Positions 55,551-63,809 of a DNA stretch of 64,000 bases are shown here, piece by piece. This DNA is from a bacterium 1XD21-13 (lineage in GTDB: Bacteria > Bacillota > Clostridia > Lachnospirales > Lachnospiraceae), in NCBI GenBank assembly GCA_009917555.1, contig QZDX01000002.1, forward strand, positions 248,001 through 312,000, given 5' to 3'. The notes beneath the pieces are model-generated. The model did no database searches, had not been told where the DNA came from, and worked only from the letters and a program-made list of their open reading frames with translations. The translations under genes and the position numbers were made by a program. Every line of letters begins with the position of its first letter. The stretch's first letter is position 1.

Positions 55551-56201
55551 TTATATTCTGTGCAGAATTTTGTCCACATCCTTCTTCTTTCCGATCACCA
55601 TCAGATGCTGATCCTTTTCAAATACATGATCTGCCGGAGGCAGCAGGCTTAAGTCCTCCCCTGTCTTAATTCCAAGAATGCTTACCTGATACCGCACGCG
55701 GAAATCAAGCTCCCGAATACTGTGTCCCGGCCATTCCTTCAAAAGCGGAATCTCATATATTCCATAGTCATCGGTCAGCTCCAGGTAATCAAAGACGTGA
55801 TCCGAGCTGAACTTCTTCGCCGCACGCTCCGCCGTATCCCGTTCTGGGTAAATCACCTCATCAGCTCCGTTGCGCAGCAAAAACTTGGCCTGAATGTCCC
55901 GCTCCGCCTTACTCACCACATAGGAGGCTCCCAGCTCTTTCAAGAGACTGGTGATCTCCAGGCTGTTCTGAAAGTTTCCGCTGATGCAGACAAAGCACAC
56001 ATCAAAATTGCGGATGCCCAGGCTTTTCAGCACCTCCACATTGGTGCAGTCACCAATCTGTGCGCTGGTTACCAGCGGCAGAAGATCGGACAGGCGCTCC
56101 TCGTCCTCATCCACAATCATAATCTCATTGTCCAATTTTGCCATGTTCATACAGAGCAAATGACCGAATTTTCCCATACCTATCATTAAAATTGATTTCA
56201 T
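55551..56201 (-). CDS. Potassium uptake regulatory subunit, TrkA/KtrA (RCK) family
   Basis: A 216-residue soluble protein with an N-terminal RCK domain (LMIGMGKFGHLLCMNMAKLD, MIVDEDEERL, SAQIGDCTNVEVL) binding ATP/ADP or NAD and a C-terminal TrkA_C domain (residues about 140-216). It gates the adjacent membrane subunit encoded at 56283 and together they form the KtrAB-type K+ uptake system. The intergenic space to the membrane gene holds a truncated family 3 repeat. A cyclic di-AMP site is known in some relatives but not verifiable here. Confidence 0.93.
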   Translation of the reverse strand: MKSILMIGMGKFGHLLCMNMAKLDNEIMIVDEDEERLSDLLPLVTSAQIGDCTNVEVLKSLGIRNFDVCFVCISGNFQNSLEITSLLKELGASYVVSKAERDIQAKFLLRNGADEVIYPERDTAERAAKKFSSDHVFDYLELTDDYGIYEIPLLKEWPGHSIRELDFRVRYQVSILGIKTGEDLSLLPPADHVFEKDQHLMVIGKKKDVDKILHRI

Positions 56202-56212
56202 AATCTTTTTCT

Positions 56213-56272
56213 CCTATTATAGTCGCTGCGCGACGGCACTAAAGGGTAAAGTCGCTTCGTCACACTGGTAGT
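56213..56272 (-). repeat. Truncated family 3 repeat upstream of the TrkA-type gene
   Basis: It matches about 60 bases of the ribosome-binding-site-proximal end of the element at 52619-52806: GCGACTTTACCCTTTAGTGC, then GTCGCGCAGCGACTATAATAG on the minus strand. The rest of the element is absent. Confidence 0.75.
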
Positions 56273-56282
56273 GAGTCACATC

Positions 56283-57668
56283 TTAACCTACTGGGATCCG
56301 CTCCGTGGGCTTCTGTGCGGGCGCAGTCTGCCGGTTTTCCGTAAATATCAGGGCAAAGGTCAGGCTGCCCAATCTGCCGCAGTACATCAAGAGCATGAGA
56401 ATCAGCTTGCTCACCACCTTCAGGCTTCCTGTAATTCCCACAGAAATTCCCACCGTTCCCAAGGCGGAAACCACCTCAAAGAGCACATCAGCCAGCGGGA
56501 GCTGCTCTACGGCTGTCAAAATCAGGGTGCCGAACAAATCCAGCAGCAGGCTCAAGGTCAAGATGGCCGCCGCCCGCTTTACCACTTCCTCCTCCAGTCT
56601 CCGGCCAAAAATCTCCGCTCCCTTGGTCCGCCTTAGGGTGGAGCGCAGATAAATCAAAAGCACCGCCAGTGTGGTAGTCTTGATTCCCCCTGCCGTAGAA
56701 CCGGGATTGCCGCCCACAAACATCAGCATCGCCATCCAAAGCTTGCTGCTGTCCTTTAGAGCCGCCGTATTTGCCGTATTGAAGCCTGCGGTCCGAGTTG
56801 TGGCCGACTGAAACAGGCTCAAAAGAAGCTGCTTTCCCACCGGCTCTCCTGCCAAAATACCGTTTTGCTCCAAAAGGAAGAAAATCAGGGCGCCCCCAAA
56901 CAAAAGGATGCCCGTCATGGACAACACCAGCTTGGTGTGAAGACGGTAACGGCGGAAATGCCACTTATTTTTCAGAAGATCGTCCCAAACCAGGAAGCCG
57001 ATTCCTCCAATCATAATCAAACATATCAGGGTCAGGTTCACCAGCGGATCGCCGGCATAAAAGGTCATGGAGCTGCCGGCCTCCCGCACTCCCATTAAAT
57101 CAAAGCCTCCGTTGCAGAAGGCTGAAATGGAATGAAAGATTCCAAAATAGAGGCCCCTACCCACGCCAAAGTCCCCCACAAAGCGAAGGGACAAAAGAGC
57201 CGCACCCACACCCTCAAAAATCAAAGTTCCAAGCAGAAGCTGGCGCACCAGCTTCACGATGCCGCCGATCTGAAGCGTATTTACACTCTCCTGAAGAATT
57301 CCCCGCTCCTTAAGGCCGATTTTTCGCCGAAGAAGCAAGGAAAAGGTGACGCTGAAGGCCATCAATCCCAGCCCTCCGAGCTGAATCATCAAAAGAATCA
57401 CCAGCTGTCCAAAGGTGGTCCAGTGGGTAAAGGTATCGTGGACAATCAGCCCGGTCACGCAAGTGGCGCTTACCGCCGTAAATGCCGCGTCCAAAAGACT
57501 CGTGCTCTGTCCCTCCCTGGTTGCAAAGGGCAGCATCAAAAGCAGGGTGCCCACCAGTATAATCCCAAGAAAGCTTAGGGCTATAATCTGTACCTTGGAA
57601 AGCCGGGAGGGCCGCAAGACCCTTCCCCTTTTCCGTTCTGTCTGTTCCAAAATTTTCTCACCAACCAT
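56283..57668 (-). CDS. Potassium uptake membrane subunit, TrkH/KtrB family
   Basis: A 461-residue integral membrane protein with eight or more helices and four K+-selectivity pore loops, e.g. SATCVTGLIVHDTF, FCNGGFDLMG, TAGFNTANTAAL and ALGTVGISVGI. It forms the ion-conducting pore of a KtrAB-type K+ system, with the RCK subunit encoded immediately downstream. The start codon at 57668 has only a weak ribosome binding site. The preceding phosphodiesterase gene ends 39 bases upstream, consistent with one transcription unit. Confidence 0.93.
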   Translation of the reverse strand: MVGEKILEQTERKRGRVLRPSRLSKVQIIALSFLGIILVGTLLLMLPFATREGQSTSLLDAAFTAVSATCVTGLIVHDTFTHWTTFGQLVILLMIQLGGLGLMAFSVTFSLLLRRKIGLKERGILQESVNTLQIGGIVKLVRQLLLGTLIFEGVGAALLSLRFVGDFGVGRGLYFGIFHSISAFCNGGFDLMGVREAGSSMTFYAGDPLVNLTLICLIMIGGIGFLVWDDLLKNKWHFRRYRLHTKLVLSMTGILLFGGALIFFLLEQNGILAGEPVGKQLLLSLFQSATTRTAGFNTANTAALKDSSKLWMAMLMFVGGNPGSTAGGIKTTTLAVLLIYLRSTLRRTKGAEIFGRRLEEEVVKRAAAILTLSLLLDLFGTLILTAVEQLPLADVLFEVVSALGTVGISVGITGSLKVVSKLILMLLMYCGRLGSLTFALIFTENRQTAPAQKPTERIPVG

Positions 57669-57707
57669 TTATATGCCATTTCTTATAACCGAAAGAACCT
57701 CTTCGGC

Positions 57708-58250
57708 TCAAACCGCAAATTCCTGCTTCACGCATCCGTCCAGATCCTTCCAGGTAAATACCCCATCTTCGAGCACCATATATCCATGCCAGCTTCCCTC
57801 CTTGGGAATGGACACGGAACCAGGATTTATGTATACATAGTCCTTTGTCTCCTTACACACCGGCACATGGGTGTGGCCGTGAAGAAGAATGTCTCCATTT
57901 TTCAGCATGGGAAGGTTTTTCTCATTAAAGTTATGCCCGTGGGTGGCAAAAATCATCCTGCCATTTATGTAAAGGATACAGTACTCCGCCAAGATGGGAA
58001 ATTCCAGGACCATCTGATCCACCTCTGTGTCACAGTTGCCTCTCACACAGAGAATCTCCTCTTTTCTGGCGTTTAGCAGGGCAAGAACCTCCTTGGGGGC
58101 ATAGCCCTCTGGCAAATCATTTCGAGGACCGTGGTAGAGAATGTCTCCCAAAAGGAGCAGCTTTTCTGCCTGTTCCCGGTCATAGGCCGCAAGCATACTC
58201 TCACAGAAGCCCGCCGCCCCGTGGATGTCTGACGCTATCATGATTTTCAT
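57708..58250 (-). CDS. YfcE-type metallophosphoesterase
   Basis: A 180-residue soluble phosphodiesterase of the calcineurin-like family. Metal-binding motifs: IASDIHGAA, LLGDILYHGPRN, VRGNCD, FATHGHNFN and LHGHTHVPV. E. coli YfcE hydrolyses artificial phosphodiesters; the physiological substrate is unknown. Its ATG overlaps the stop of the hydrogenase gene by 4 bases, so it is translationally coupled to it. Confidence 0.92.
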   Translation of the reverse strand: MKIMIASDIHGAAGFCESMLAAYDREQAEKLLLLGDILYHGPRNDLPEGYAPKEVLALLNARKEEILCVRGNCDTEVDQMVLEFPILAEYCILYINGRMIFATHGHNFNEKNLPMLKNGDILLHGHTHVPVCKETKDYVYINPGSVSIPKEGSWHGYMVLEDGVFTWKDLDGCVKQEFAV

Positions 58251-59764
58251 TGATTCTTTTCCTCCAACATTTCCAGGTACTCCTTGTAGTCACTGGAAAA
58301 TACGCTCTGGCTGGCCGCCTTCTTCATGCTGAGCTTTACCTGGCCCTTGGAAGCCGTGGGGCTCTTTAAGGTTCCGGCTCCACCTACGCAGCCGCCCGGA
58401 CAGGCCATGCCCTCCAAAAGATAACCATCGTACTGGCCTTTTTTCGCCAGATCCAGCATTTCCCGGCAGGCGCGCAGACCCTCAGCGCTCTGTACCTTCA
58501 CCTCGCGGTTCGGATCTAGCTCGTGAATACAGTTTACCACGGCGGAAGCTACACCGCCGGTTACCGCGAAGCCTCTTCCGTCGCCGCTTGCGTCCGCCAG
58601 CTTCTCGGACTGGGTAATGGCTTCAAAATCCACGCCCTTGGCCTCGAACATGCCCATAACCTCCTCAAAGGTCAGAACGAAATCCACGTCACTCCTTATG
58701 GTTCTGCGGCTTGCCTCCAGCTTTTTGGCCGCACAGGGACCCACAAAGACTACCTTGCAGCCGGGATGCTCCTTTTTCAGGAGACGGCCGGTGAGGACCA
58801 TTGGGGTCAGGGCCATGGAAATACAGTGGGCATACTCAGGGTAGAGCTTCTTGGCCATCACGGACCAGGCCGGACAGCAGGAGGTTCCCATAAAGGGCTG
58901 TTTTTCCGGCACCTCCTCCATAAAGTCTCTGGCCTCCTCAATCGTACAGAGATCGGCTCCCACAGCCACCTCCATCACATCGGCAAAGCCAAGCTGCCGG
59001 AAGGCTTCCTTCACCTTTTCCGCCGGAAGCTCCTTCCCCCACTGGCCTACGAAGGCTGGCGCAAGGGCTACATAGACAGGCACATCGCTCTTGATGGCGT
59101 GGATGACCTGGAAGATCTGGCTTTTATCGGCAATGGCGCCGAAGGGACAGTTTACCAGGCACATGCCGCAGGATACGCATTTATCGTAGTCAATATCCGC
59201 CCGGCCGAACTCGTCAGTCCTAATGGCATCTACGCCGCATGCCTTGGCACAGGGACGCTGCATCTGGACAATGGCCCCGTAGGGACAATTTTTCATACAT
59301 CTTCCGCATTTGATGCATTTTTCCTGATCTACCACGGAACGTCCGTCTACGATGGAAATGGCATCCTTAGGGCAGACCTCCTTACAGGGATGAGCCAGAC
59401 AGCCCTGACAAGCATCGGTCACTCTCACCTCATTATCCGGGCAGGCGTGGCAGGCGAATTTGATGATGTTCACCAGGGGCGGATCATAATATTTCTCTGC
59501 GATGGCGCTCTCCTCGATCCCTTGGGATACGGGGGCGTGCTCGGTCATTTTCCGCAGGGGAAGGCCGATGGCCAGGCGCAGACGCTCCTCTACGATGGCG
59601 CGCTCTAGGAATACGCTCTCTCGGTAGGTGGCTACCTCGCCGGGGATGATCTTGTAGGGCAGATCAATGATACGGGAGTAGTCGCCGCCCTCGTAGGCCA
59701 TGCGAGCTACCTCGGTAAAGATTTTCTGACGAATTTCTACTACGTTTGTATAGACACCTCTCAT
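58247..59764 (-). CDS. [FeFe] hydrogenase, group B-type monomeric enzyme
   Basis: A 505-residue iron-sulfur protein. An N-terminal cysteine cluster region (FACHACPDNEVRVTDACQGC) is followed by two 4Fe-4S ferredoxin motifs (CIKCGRCMKNCPYGAIV, CVSCGMCLVNCPFGA). The H-cluster domain keeps all four cysteine motifs: TSCCPAW, GPCAAKKLEA, and ACPGGCVGGAG. This layout fits the ferredoxin-linked group B [FeFe] hydrogenases of Clostridia, which make or take up H2. No maturases (HydEFG) are in the window. The start at 59764 follows AGAGAGGATC; an upstream in-frame extension is unlikely. Confidence 0.85.
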   Translation of the reverse strand: MRGVYTNVVEIRQKIFTEVARMAYEGGDYSRIIDLPYKIIPGEVATYRESVFLERAIVEERLRLAIGLPLRKMTEHAPVSQGIEESAIAEKYYDPPLVNIIKFACHACPDNEVRVTDACQGCLAHPCKEVCPKDAISIVDGRSVVDQEKCIKCGRCMKNCPYGAIVQMQRPCAKACGVDAIRTDEFGRADIDYDKCVSCGMCLVNCPFGAIADKSQIFQVIHAIKSDVPVYVALAPAFVGQWGKELPAEKVKEAFRQLGFADVMEVAVGADLCTIEEARDFMEEVPEKQPFMGTSCCPAWSVMAKKLYPEYAHCISMALTPMVLTGRLLKKEHPGCKVVFVGPCAAKKLEASRRTIRSDVDFVLTFEEVMGMFEAKGVDFEAITQSEKLADASGDGRGFAVTGGVASAVVNCIHELDPNREVKVQSAEGLRACREMLDLAKKGQYDGYLLEGMACPGGCVGGAGTLKSPTASKGQVKLSMKKAASQSVFSSDYKEYLEMLEEKNQ

Positions 59765-59908
59765 GCTTTGATCCTCTCTTTTTTTGATTTTTGCAAAAAC
59801 CGGGGGTTGTCTGTATTTCACATACTTATAGAAAGTTTAACATATCCTTTTGAGGTTGTGAATAATTTTCATAAAAAATTAAGGTATATGGATTTGATCA
59901 AGACGGAC

Positions 59909-59990
59909 GCCAGGGAAGCAGACAGATATCCCCACCATGCTCCGCCGGAGGCTAACACGCTTGGTGGGGATATCTGTCTGCTTCCCTGGC
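59909..59990. repeat. Perfect 29-bp inverted repeat with conserved 24-nt loop (family 4, copy 2)
   Basis: Arms 59909-59937 and 59962-59990 are exact reverse complements. The loop (59938-59961), read on the minus strand as AGCGTGTTAGCC...GGCGGAGCA, matches copy 1 at 38886-38969 except in a central 3-5 bases. The arms differ from copy 1 at about 12 of 29 positions, with every change mirrored in the other arm. The cbiK stop codon TAG lies in the loop. Confidence 0.9.
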
Positions 59991-60821
59991 TGGTTCTCTT
60001 GTGTGGCCGGGATTTGATTTTTGCAGGTTTTGTTCGGCGGCTTTTGCGTGCTCCAGGTAGAGCTTGCGGATGCCGGGGTATTCGCCTAAGCCCTTCATGA
60101 TACATGCTACGGTGAAGCCTGCGGCCTCGAAGCGGCTGCGCCAGGAATTCTCATGCTCACCGGACATGTCGTGGGTAGCATGGTCGCCTGCTACAACCAG
60201 GAAGGGGGCCAGCAAAACCTTTTTGGGATGTAATGGGCTTATTTTCTTTATAAGTGTATCCAGGGATGGGGAAGCCTCTACGGTTCCTAAGAAGACGTTG
60301 GGGTATCCCAGGTCCTTTAGCAGCCTGTCTAAGGTCCCGTAGACGGAATTGGCCTGGTGGATGGTTCCGTGTCCCATGAGGACCAGAGCTTCGTCTGCTT
60401 GTAAATGGGTGAATTCCTTCATTATGGCTTGAATGGCCTGCCTGCAATCCTCTGTGGTGGTTAAAAGTGGGTCTCCAAAGGAAATGGACGCAAAGTCTGA
60501 GGCGTATCGGTTCACAGTGTCCCTCATCTGATCGTTTTCGATTCCGCTTAGCAGATGGGTGGGCTGAACGATGAGCCGGGTGATTCCGTCAGATAGGATC
60601 TGCTCTATGGCTTCCTCTATGGTTGGGATCTTGATTCCGTCTCTTTTCAGGAGCTTGCCTATGATGACCTGGCTGGTCCAGGCATGATAAATCCCGCAGC
60701 CCGGAAATGCCACGGCTATGTCCGCCTCAATCTGATCTATGGTTTTTGCCCTGGTTTCGGGAAAACTTGTGCCGAAGCTCACGACCAGGATGGCTGTTTT
60801 TGTCTTTGCCTGCCCTTCCAT
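59952..60821 (-). CDS. cbiK: Sirohydrochlorin cobaltochelatase, CbiK type
   Basis: A 289-residue chelatase inserting Co2+ (or Ni2+ in some relatives) into sirohydrochlorin for B12-type cofactors. It has the anaerobic-type CbiK fold, with VVSFGTSFPETRAKTIDQIE near the start and metal-binding histidines in LMGHGTIHQANSVYG and VAGDHATHDMSGEHENSW. It starts at 60821, 8 bases after the thioredoxin reductase stop. The last dozen residues (AREADRYPHQAC) and the stop codon are encoded by a family 4 hairpin, so the natural C-terminus has been replaced or extended. Confidence 0.9.
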   Translation of the reverse strand: MEGQAKTKTAILVVSFGTSFPETRAKTIDQIEADIAVAFPGCGIYHAWTSQVIIGKLLKRDGIKIPTIEEAIEQILSDGITRLIVQPTHLLSGIENDQMRDTVNRYASDFASISFGDPLLTTTEDCRQAIQAIMKEFTHLQADEALVLMGHGTIHQANSVYGTLDRLLKDLGYPNVFLGTVEASPSLDTLIKKISPLHPKKVLLAPFLVVAGDHATHDMSGEHENSWRSRFEAAGFTVACIMKGLGEYPGIRKLYLEHAKAAEQNLQKSNPGHTREPAREADRYPHQAC

Positions 60822-60828
60822 GACCTGC

Positions 60829-61698
60829 TTATGCTTCCTTCCTTTGTCTTCGCACAAAGGGAATCATGGACATGGCCGCCTGGGCGCCCTCCCCTACGGC
60901 TGTGGAAATCTGCAGAAGACCGCCGATGCAGTCTCCGGCTGCGTATAGGCCGGGAACGTTGGTCTCCATCCGCTCGTTGACCTTGATGCTCTGTCCCTCT
61001 GTGAAGGCTCCGGCCTTTTTTGCCAGCTCCATAGCTCCCGCACTTCCCAGGGCTACGAACAGCCCCTCCACCGCAAGCTGGCTGCCGTCCGCAAAGGTGA
61101 TGCCCTCCACCCGCTCCGTTCCGTTCACAGAAAGAAGAGGCTCCCGGATGATGGAGACGCCCTCCGGCACCTCTGCTCTAAGCTCCTGGCCGTTGGTCAG
61201 AAGGGTAACGGAGCCTGCTACCGGAAGAAGCTGGCTCATCTCGTGGATGGCATAGGCTTCATTTCCAAGAACCGCGATGTCTTTCCCGCGATAGAAAAAG
61301 GCATCACAGATGGCGCAGTAGCTGACGCCTCTGCCCTCCAGCTCCTTTAAACCCTTTACCTTCAGGGTTTTCCGGCCGGTTCCTGTGGCCAGAAGTACGG
61401 TAACTGCCTCGTAGGTTCCGTTTTTTCCCTCCAGGATGAAATGGCCGTTCCAGCTTATGTGAAAGATCTCGTCTTCTACCAGATCCACGCCTAGATTTCT
61501 GGCTTGATTTTTCGTATTTTCCACCAGCTCGCAGCCGGAAATGGGCTCTGCCATTCCGAAATAGTTTTCGATTCTGTCCGCTTTTTCCAGTGCTCCCCGG
61601 TCCTTGCCAATCACAAGGGTTTTTAAATTTGCCCGGCTGGTATAGAGAGCCGCCGACAGTCCCGCTGGTCCGCTCCCTATCATTACTGCATCATACAT
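60829..61698 (-). CDS. trxB: Thioredoxin reductase-like flavoprotein lacking NADPH motifs
   Basis: A 289-residue FAD-dependent disulfide reductase. The FAD site MIGSGPAGLSAALYTSRAN and the redox-active pair in VSYCAICDAFF are intact, and the C-terminal FAD motif is GLYAAGDCIGGLLQ. The NADPH-binding GxGxxA and HRRxxxR motifs are replaced by VLGNEAYAIHE and TNGQELRAEVP, so electrons probably come from elsewhere, as in ferredoxin- or flavin-type thioredoxin reductases of Clostridia. Its partner trxA lies 14 bases upstream. Confidence 0.85.
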   Translation of the reverse strand: MYDAVMIGSGPAGLSAALYTSRANLKTLVIGKDRGALEKADRIENYFGMAEPISGCELVENTKNQARNLGVDLVEDEIFHISWNGHFILEGKNGTYEAVTVLLATGTGRKTLKVKGLKELEGRGVSYCAICDAFFYRGKDIAVLGNEAYAIHEMSQLLPVAGSVTLLTNGQELRAEVPEGVSIIREPLLSVNGTERVEGITFADGSQLAVEGLFVALGSAGAMELAKKAGAFTEGQSIKVNERMETNVPGLYAAGDCIGGLLQISTAVGEGAQAAMSMIPFVRRQRKEA

Positions 61699-61712
61699 TG
61701 CACTACCCCTAT

Positions 61713-62024
61713 CTATAATCCCAACAGCTCCTTTAAGCTTTCCTTGGACTGTAAGCCTACGGCACTTCCTGCTACCTTGCCATCCTTGAACACCAGAAGG
61801 GTGGGAATATTCATAACCCCGTACTGCTGTGCCAATCTGCCGTTTGCGTCCACATCCAGCTTAGCAAATTTTACACCGCTTACCTCCTCTGCCAACTCGT
61901 CAACAATCGGCCCCTGCATCCGGCAGGGTCCGCACCAGGTGGCCCAGAAATCTACCAGTACGGGGATATCGGATTTCAGTACCTCCTGCTCAAAATTTTG
62001 TTCTGTTATTTCTATTGGTTTCAT
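61713..62024 (-). CDS. trxA: Thioredoxin
   Basis: A 103-residue disulfide oxidoreductase with the canonical active site FWATWCGPCRMQGP, a buried Asp and the cis-Pro in NIPTLLVFKDGKVAG. It reduces protein disulfides and is recycled by the reductase encoded downstream. It starts at 62024 behind AAAGGAGC; an upstream in-frame extension is made of the family 2 DNA repeat. It lies between the peptide/nickel ABC genes and trxB. Confidence 0.95.
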   Translation of the reverse strand: MKPIEITEQNFEQEVLKSDIPVLVDFWATWCGPCRMQGPIVDELAEEVSGVKFAKLDVDANGRLAQQYGVMNIPTLLVFKDGKVAGSAVGLQSKESLKELLGL

Positions 62025-62037
62025 CTTTATGCTCCTT

Positions 62038-62120
62038 TCTATGATCTGCACATGGTTTTTGTGCATAATGGGATACCCGTAGGGTATTTCTATGATCTGC
62101 ACATGGTTTTTGTGCATAAT
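62038..62120 (-). repeat. Family 2 intergenic repeat upstream of trxA
   Basis: About 1.6 units with CTGCACATGGTTTTTGTGCA and ATACCC-GTA-GGGTAT stems on the plus strand, ending at the trxA ribosome binding site. The second stem differs from the array at 18106 at one position, compensated to preserve pairing (GGGTAT against ATACCC). Confidence 0.8.
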
Positions 62121-62200
62121 ACTATTCTCATAGTATACCGCAAACATCCTCTTAACAAAAGTCTTTTTTTACCAAATGCAACCAACAAAAATTTGACCAT

Positions 62201-62818
62201 TTACGCACGCGCCTTTTTCTCCAAATTTTCCACACGTGTACAAACCTGCTGAAGAAGCGGTGTGCTGTGGCTCACCGCCAAAAGTCCGATTCCCCGGTTC
62301 TCCACCTCCTGAACCAGAAAGCTCCAGATCTGGCTCTGTGTAATCAGATCCAGCATGGTGCTGATCTCATCCGCCAAAATAAACCGGGTCCTCTCTCCCA
62401 AGGCTCTTGCAATGCAGAAGCGCTGAAGCTCTCCGCCAGACAGCTCCGCCGGATAGCGGTTCAGCCAGTCCGGCTCGATGCCAAGGCCCTCCACGATACG
62501 CTGATCCAGGTGATCTCCCTCCGCCAAGACCTCTCTCATGGGGAGGCGGGGATTCACCACCTGCTCGGGATGCTGCCAGATCATCTGCACCGGACAGTAG
62601 CCCTTATATTCTGACAGGAGATGTCCGTTCAGCAGAACCTCCCCCTCGTCCGGCCTCTCATAGCCTGCCAGAATCTTGCAGAAGGTGGTTTTCCCAAAGC
62701 CGCTTGGGGCTATGAGCCCAACCCGCTCCTCCTGAGTGAGCTTTAGGCTGAAATCATTTAAAATCTGTCTGCTGTCCGTTCCATATCGAAAGGAAATATT
62801 CTTTGCTTCCAGTACCAT
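62201..62818 (-). CDS. Peptide/nickel ABC transporter ATP-binding protein (DppF/NikE type)
   Basis: A 205-residue ATPase, one of two in an Opp/Nik-type importer. Walker A is LIAPSGFGKTTFCKIL (GFGKTT rather than GSGKS/T), signature LSGGELQRFCIARALG, Walker B RFILADEISTMLDL. It lacks the C-terminal oligopeptide-binding extension, as NikE often does. The start at 62818 follows AGGAGATGGATA. It is encoded just downstream of the larger ATPase, after a remnant of a family 1 repeat. Confidence 0.9.
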   Translation of the reverse strand: MVLEAKNISFRYGTDSRQILNDFSLKLTQEERVGLIAPSGFGKTTFCKILAGYERPDEGEVLLNGHLLSEYKGYCPVQMIWQHPEQVVNPRLPMREVLAEGDHLDQRIVEGLGIEPDWLNRYPAELSGGELQRFCIARALGERTRFILADEISTMLDLITQSQIWSFLVQEVENRGIGLLAVSHSTPLLQQVCTRVENLEKKARA

Positions 62819-62825
62819 TATCCAT

Positions 62826-62847
62826 CTCCTATTCCAGTTCCACAGTC
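62826..62847 (-). repeat. Truncated family 1 repeat
   Basis: The minus strand reads GGACTGTGGAACTGGAATAG just before the ribosome binding site of the ATPase gene at 62818. It is the 3' flank only, with no stem. A shorter trace (AGAACTGGAATCG) lies at 63793-63806 before the next gene. Confidence 0.55.
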
Positions 62848-62855
62848 CTAAACTT

Positions 62856-63785
62856 TTACTCTGCCTTCCGGCACCGAACCTTCCCGCCCCGCACCTCCCG
62901 GTAGGGGATCTCCCCCGTACACGCCTCACAAAACTGCTCACACCTAGGCCCAAAGGGACACCCTGTGGGCATGTCCTTCACATAGGGCTGTGTCCCGCCG
63001 ATAAACTGAAACCCATTCTGAGGCAGCGCTCGAAAGAGTGCCTTGGAGTAGGGATGCCGCAGGGTCTCCTCACTGGCAAAGTCCAACACACTCGCATCCT
63101 CCACTGTGGTTCCCGCATAGAACACCACCACCCGGTCCGCCACCTCCAGGGCCTGCTCCAGATCATGGGTGATCAGCAGAACGCCGGCCCCCTGATCCGC
63201 CAGCTCCCGAAAATGGCTCATAACCCGGCGCACCATATCCATGTGAAGTCCCGGTGTGGGCTCGTCGGCAATGACCAGTCGGGGATTTCCCATCATTGCC
63301 GTAGAAACCAACACACGGCGGTTCATTCCGCCGGACAGCTCAAAGGGATAGAGCTCCTGAACCTCCTGCTTCAGATGATAGCCCTCAAAGATCCGATTGA
63401 GCTTCTCCCTGGAAGCCGAATCCTTTTTTCCTTTCCGAATCTGTGGCCCTATCTTCATAAGGGGGTCCAGAAATGCCACGCTCTGAGGCACCAGAACGAT
63501 CTCATTTCCCCGAAGCTCCTCCTTCCGCTTCTGTGTCAGCTCCTCCCCCTCATACAAAATGGTTCCCCCAAGGGCCCCGTTGTAGGGGAGAATTCCCAGG
63601 ATTCCATGGGCCAGCAGGCTCTTTCCCGAGCCGCTGGAGCCCACCACCGCCACCATTTCTCCCTCATGGACCGTCACATTCAGATCCCGAATCACGTCCA
63701 GATCTGTTCTTGCGAAGCCCTTGTCATACTGCTGAAAGGAAACGGATAAATTTTTTATATCTAGAATAACCTTCTTTTCTTCCAT
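62856..63785 (-). CDS. Peptide/nickel ABC transporter ATP-binding protein (DppD/NikD type)
   Basis: A 309-residue ATPase. Walker A is AVVGSSGSGKSLLAHGIL, signature ELSGGMNRRVLVSTAM, Walker B RLVIADEPTPGLHMDMV. The C-terminal Cys-rich extension (CPFGPRCEQFCEACTGE) is typical of oligopeptide/dipeptide/nickel transporters. Neighbouring CbiK-like chelatase and thioredoxin genes hint at a metal-linked cargo, but a peptide transporter is equally compatible. The substrate-binding protein gene lies outside the window. Confidence 0.92.
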   Translation of the reverse strand: MEEKKVILDIKNLSVSFQQYDKGFARTDLDVIRDLNVTVHEGEMVAVVGSSGSGKSLLAHGILGILPYNGALGGTILYEGEELTQKRKEELRGNEIVLVPQSVAFLDPLMKIGPQIRKGKKDSASREKLNRIFEGYHLKQEVQELYPFELSGGMNRRVLVSTAMMGNPRLVIADEPTPGLHMDMVRRVMSHFRELADQGAGVLLITHDLEQALEVADRVVVFYAGTTVEDASVLDFASEETLRHPYSKALFRALPQNGFQFIGGTQPYVKDMPTGCPFGPRCEQFCEACTGEIPYREVRGGKVRCRKAE

Positions 63786-63809
63786 CTCTGCCTCGATTCC
63801 AGTTCTATT

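Noticed and set aside
59909-59990. Family 4 hairpin as an ordinary rho-independent terminator of cbiK
   Set aside because: No T-run follows on either strand and part of the stem is coding. Its twin elsewhere has the same loop and arm length, which points to a dispersed element.
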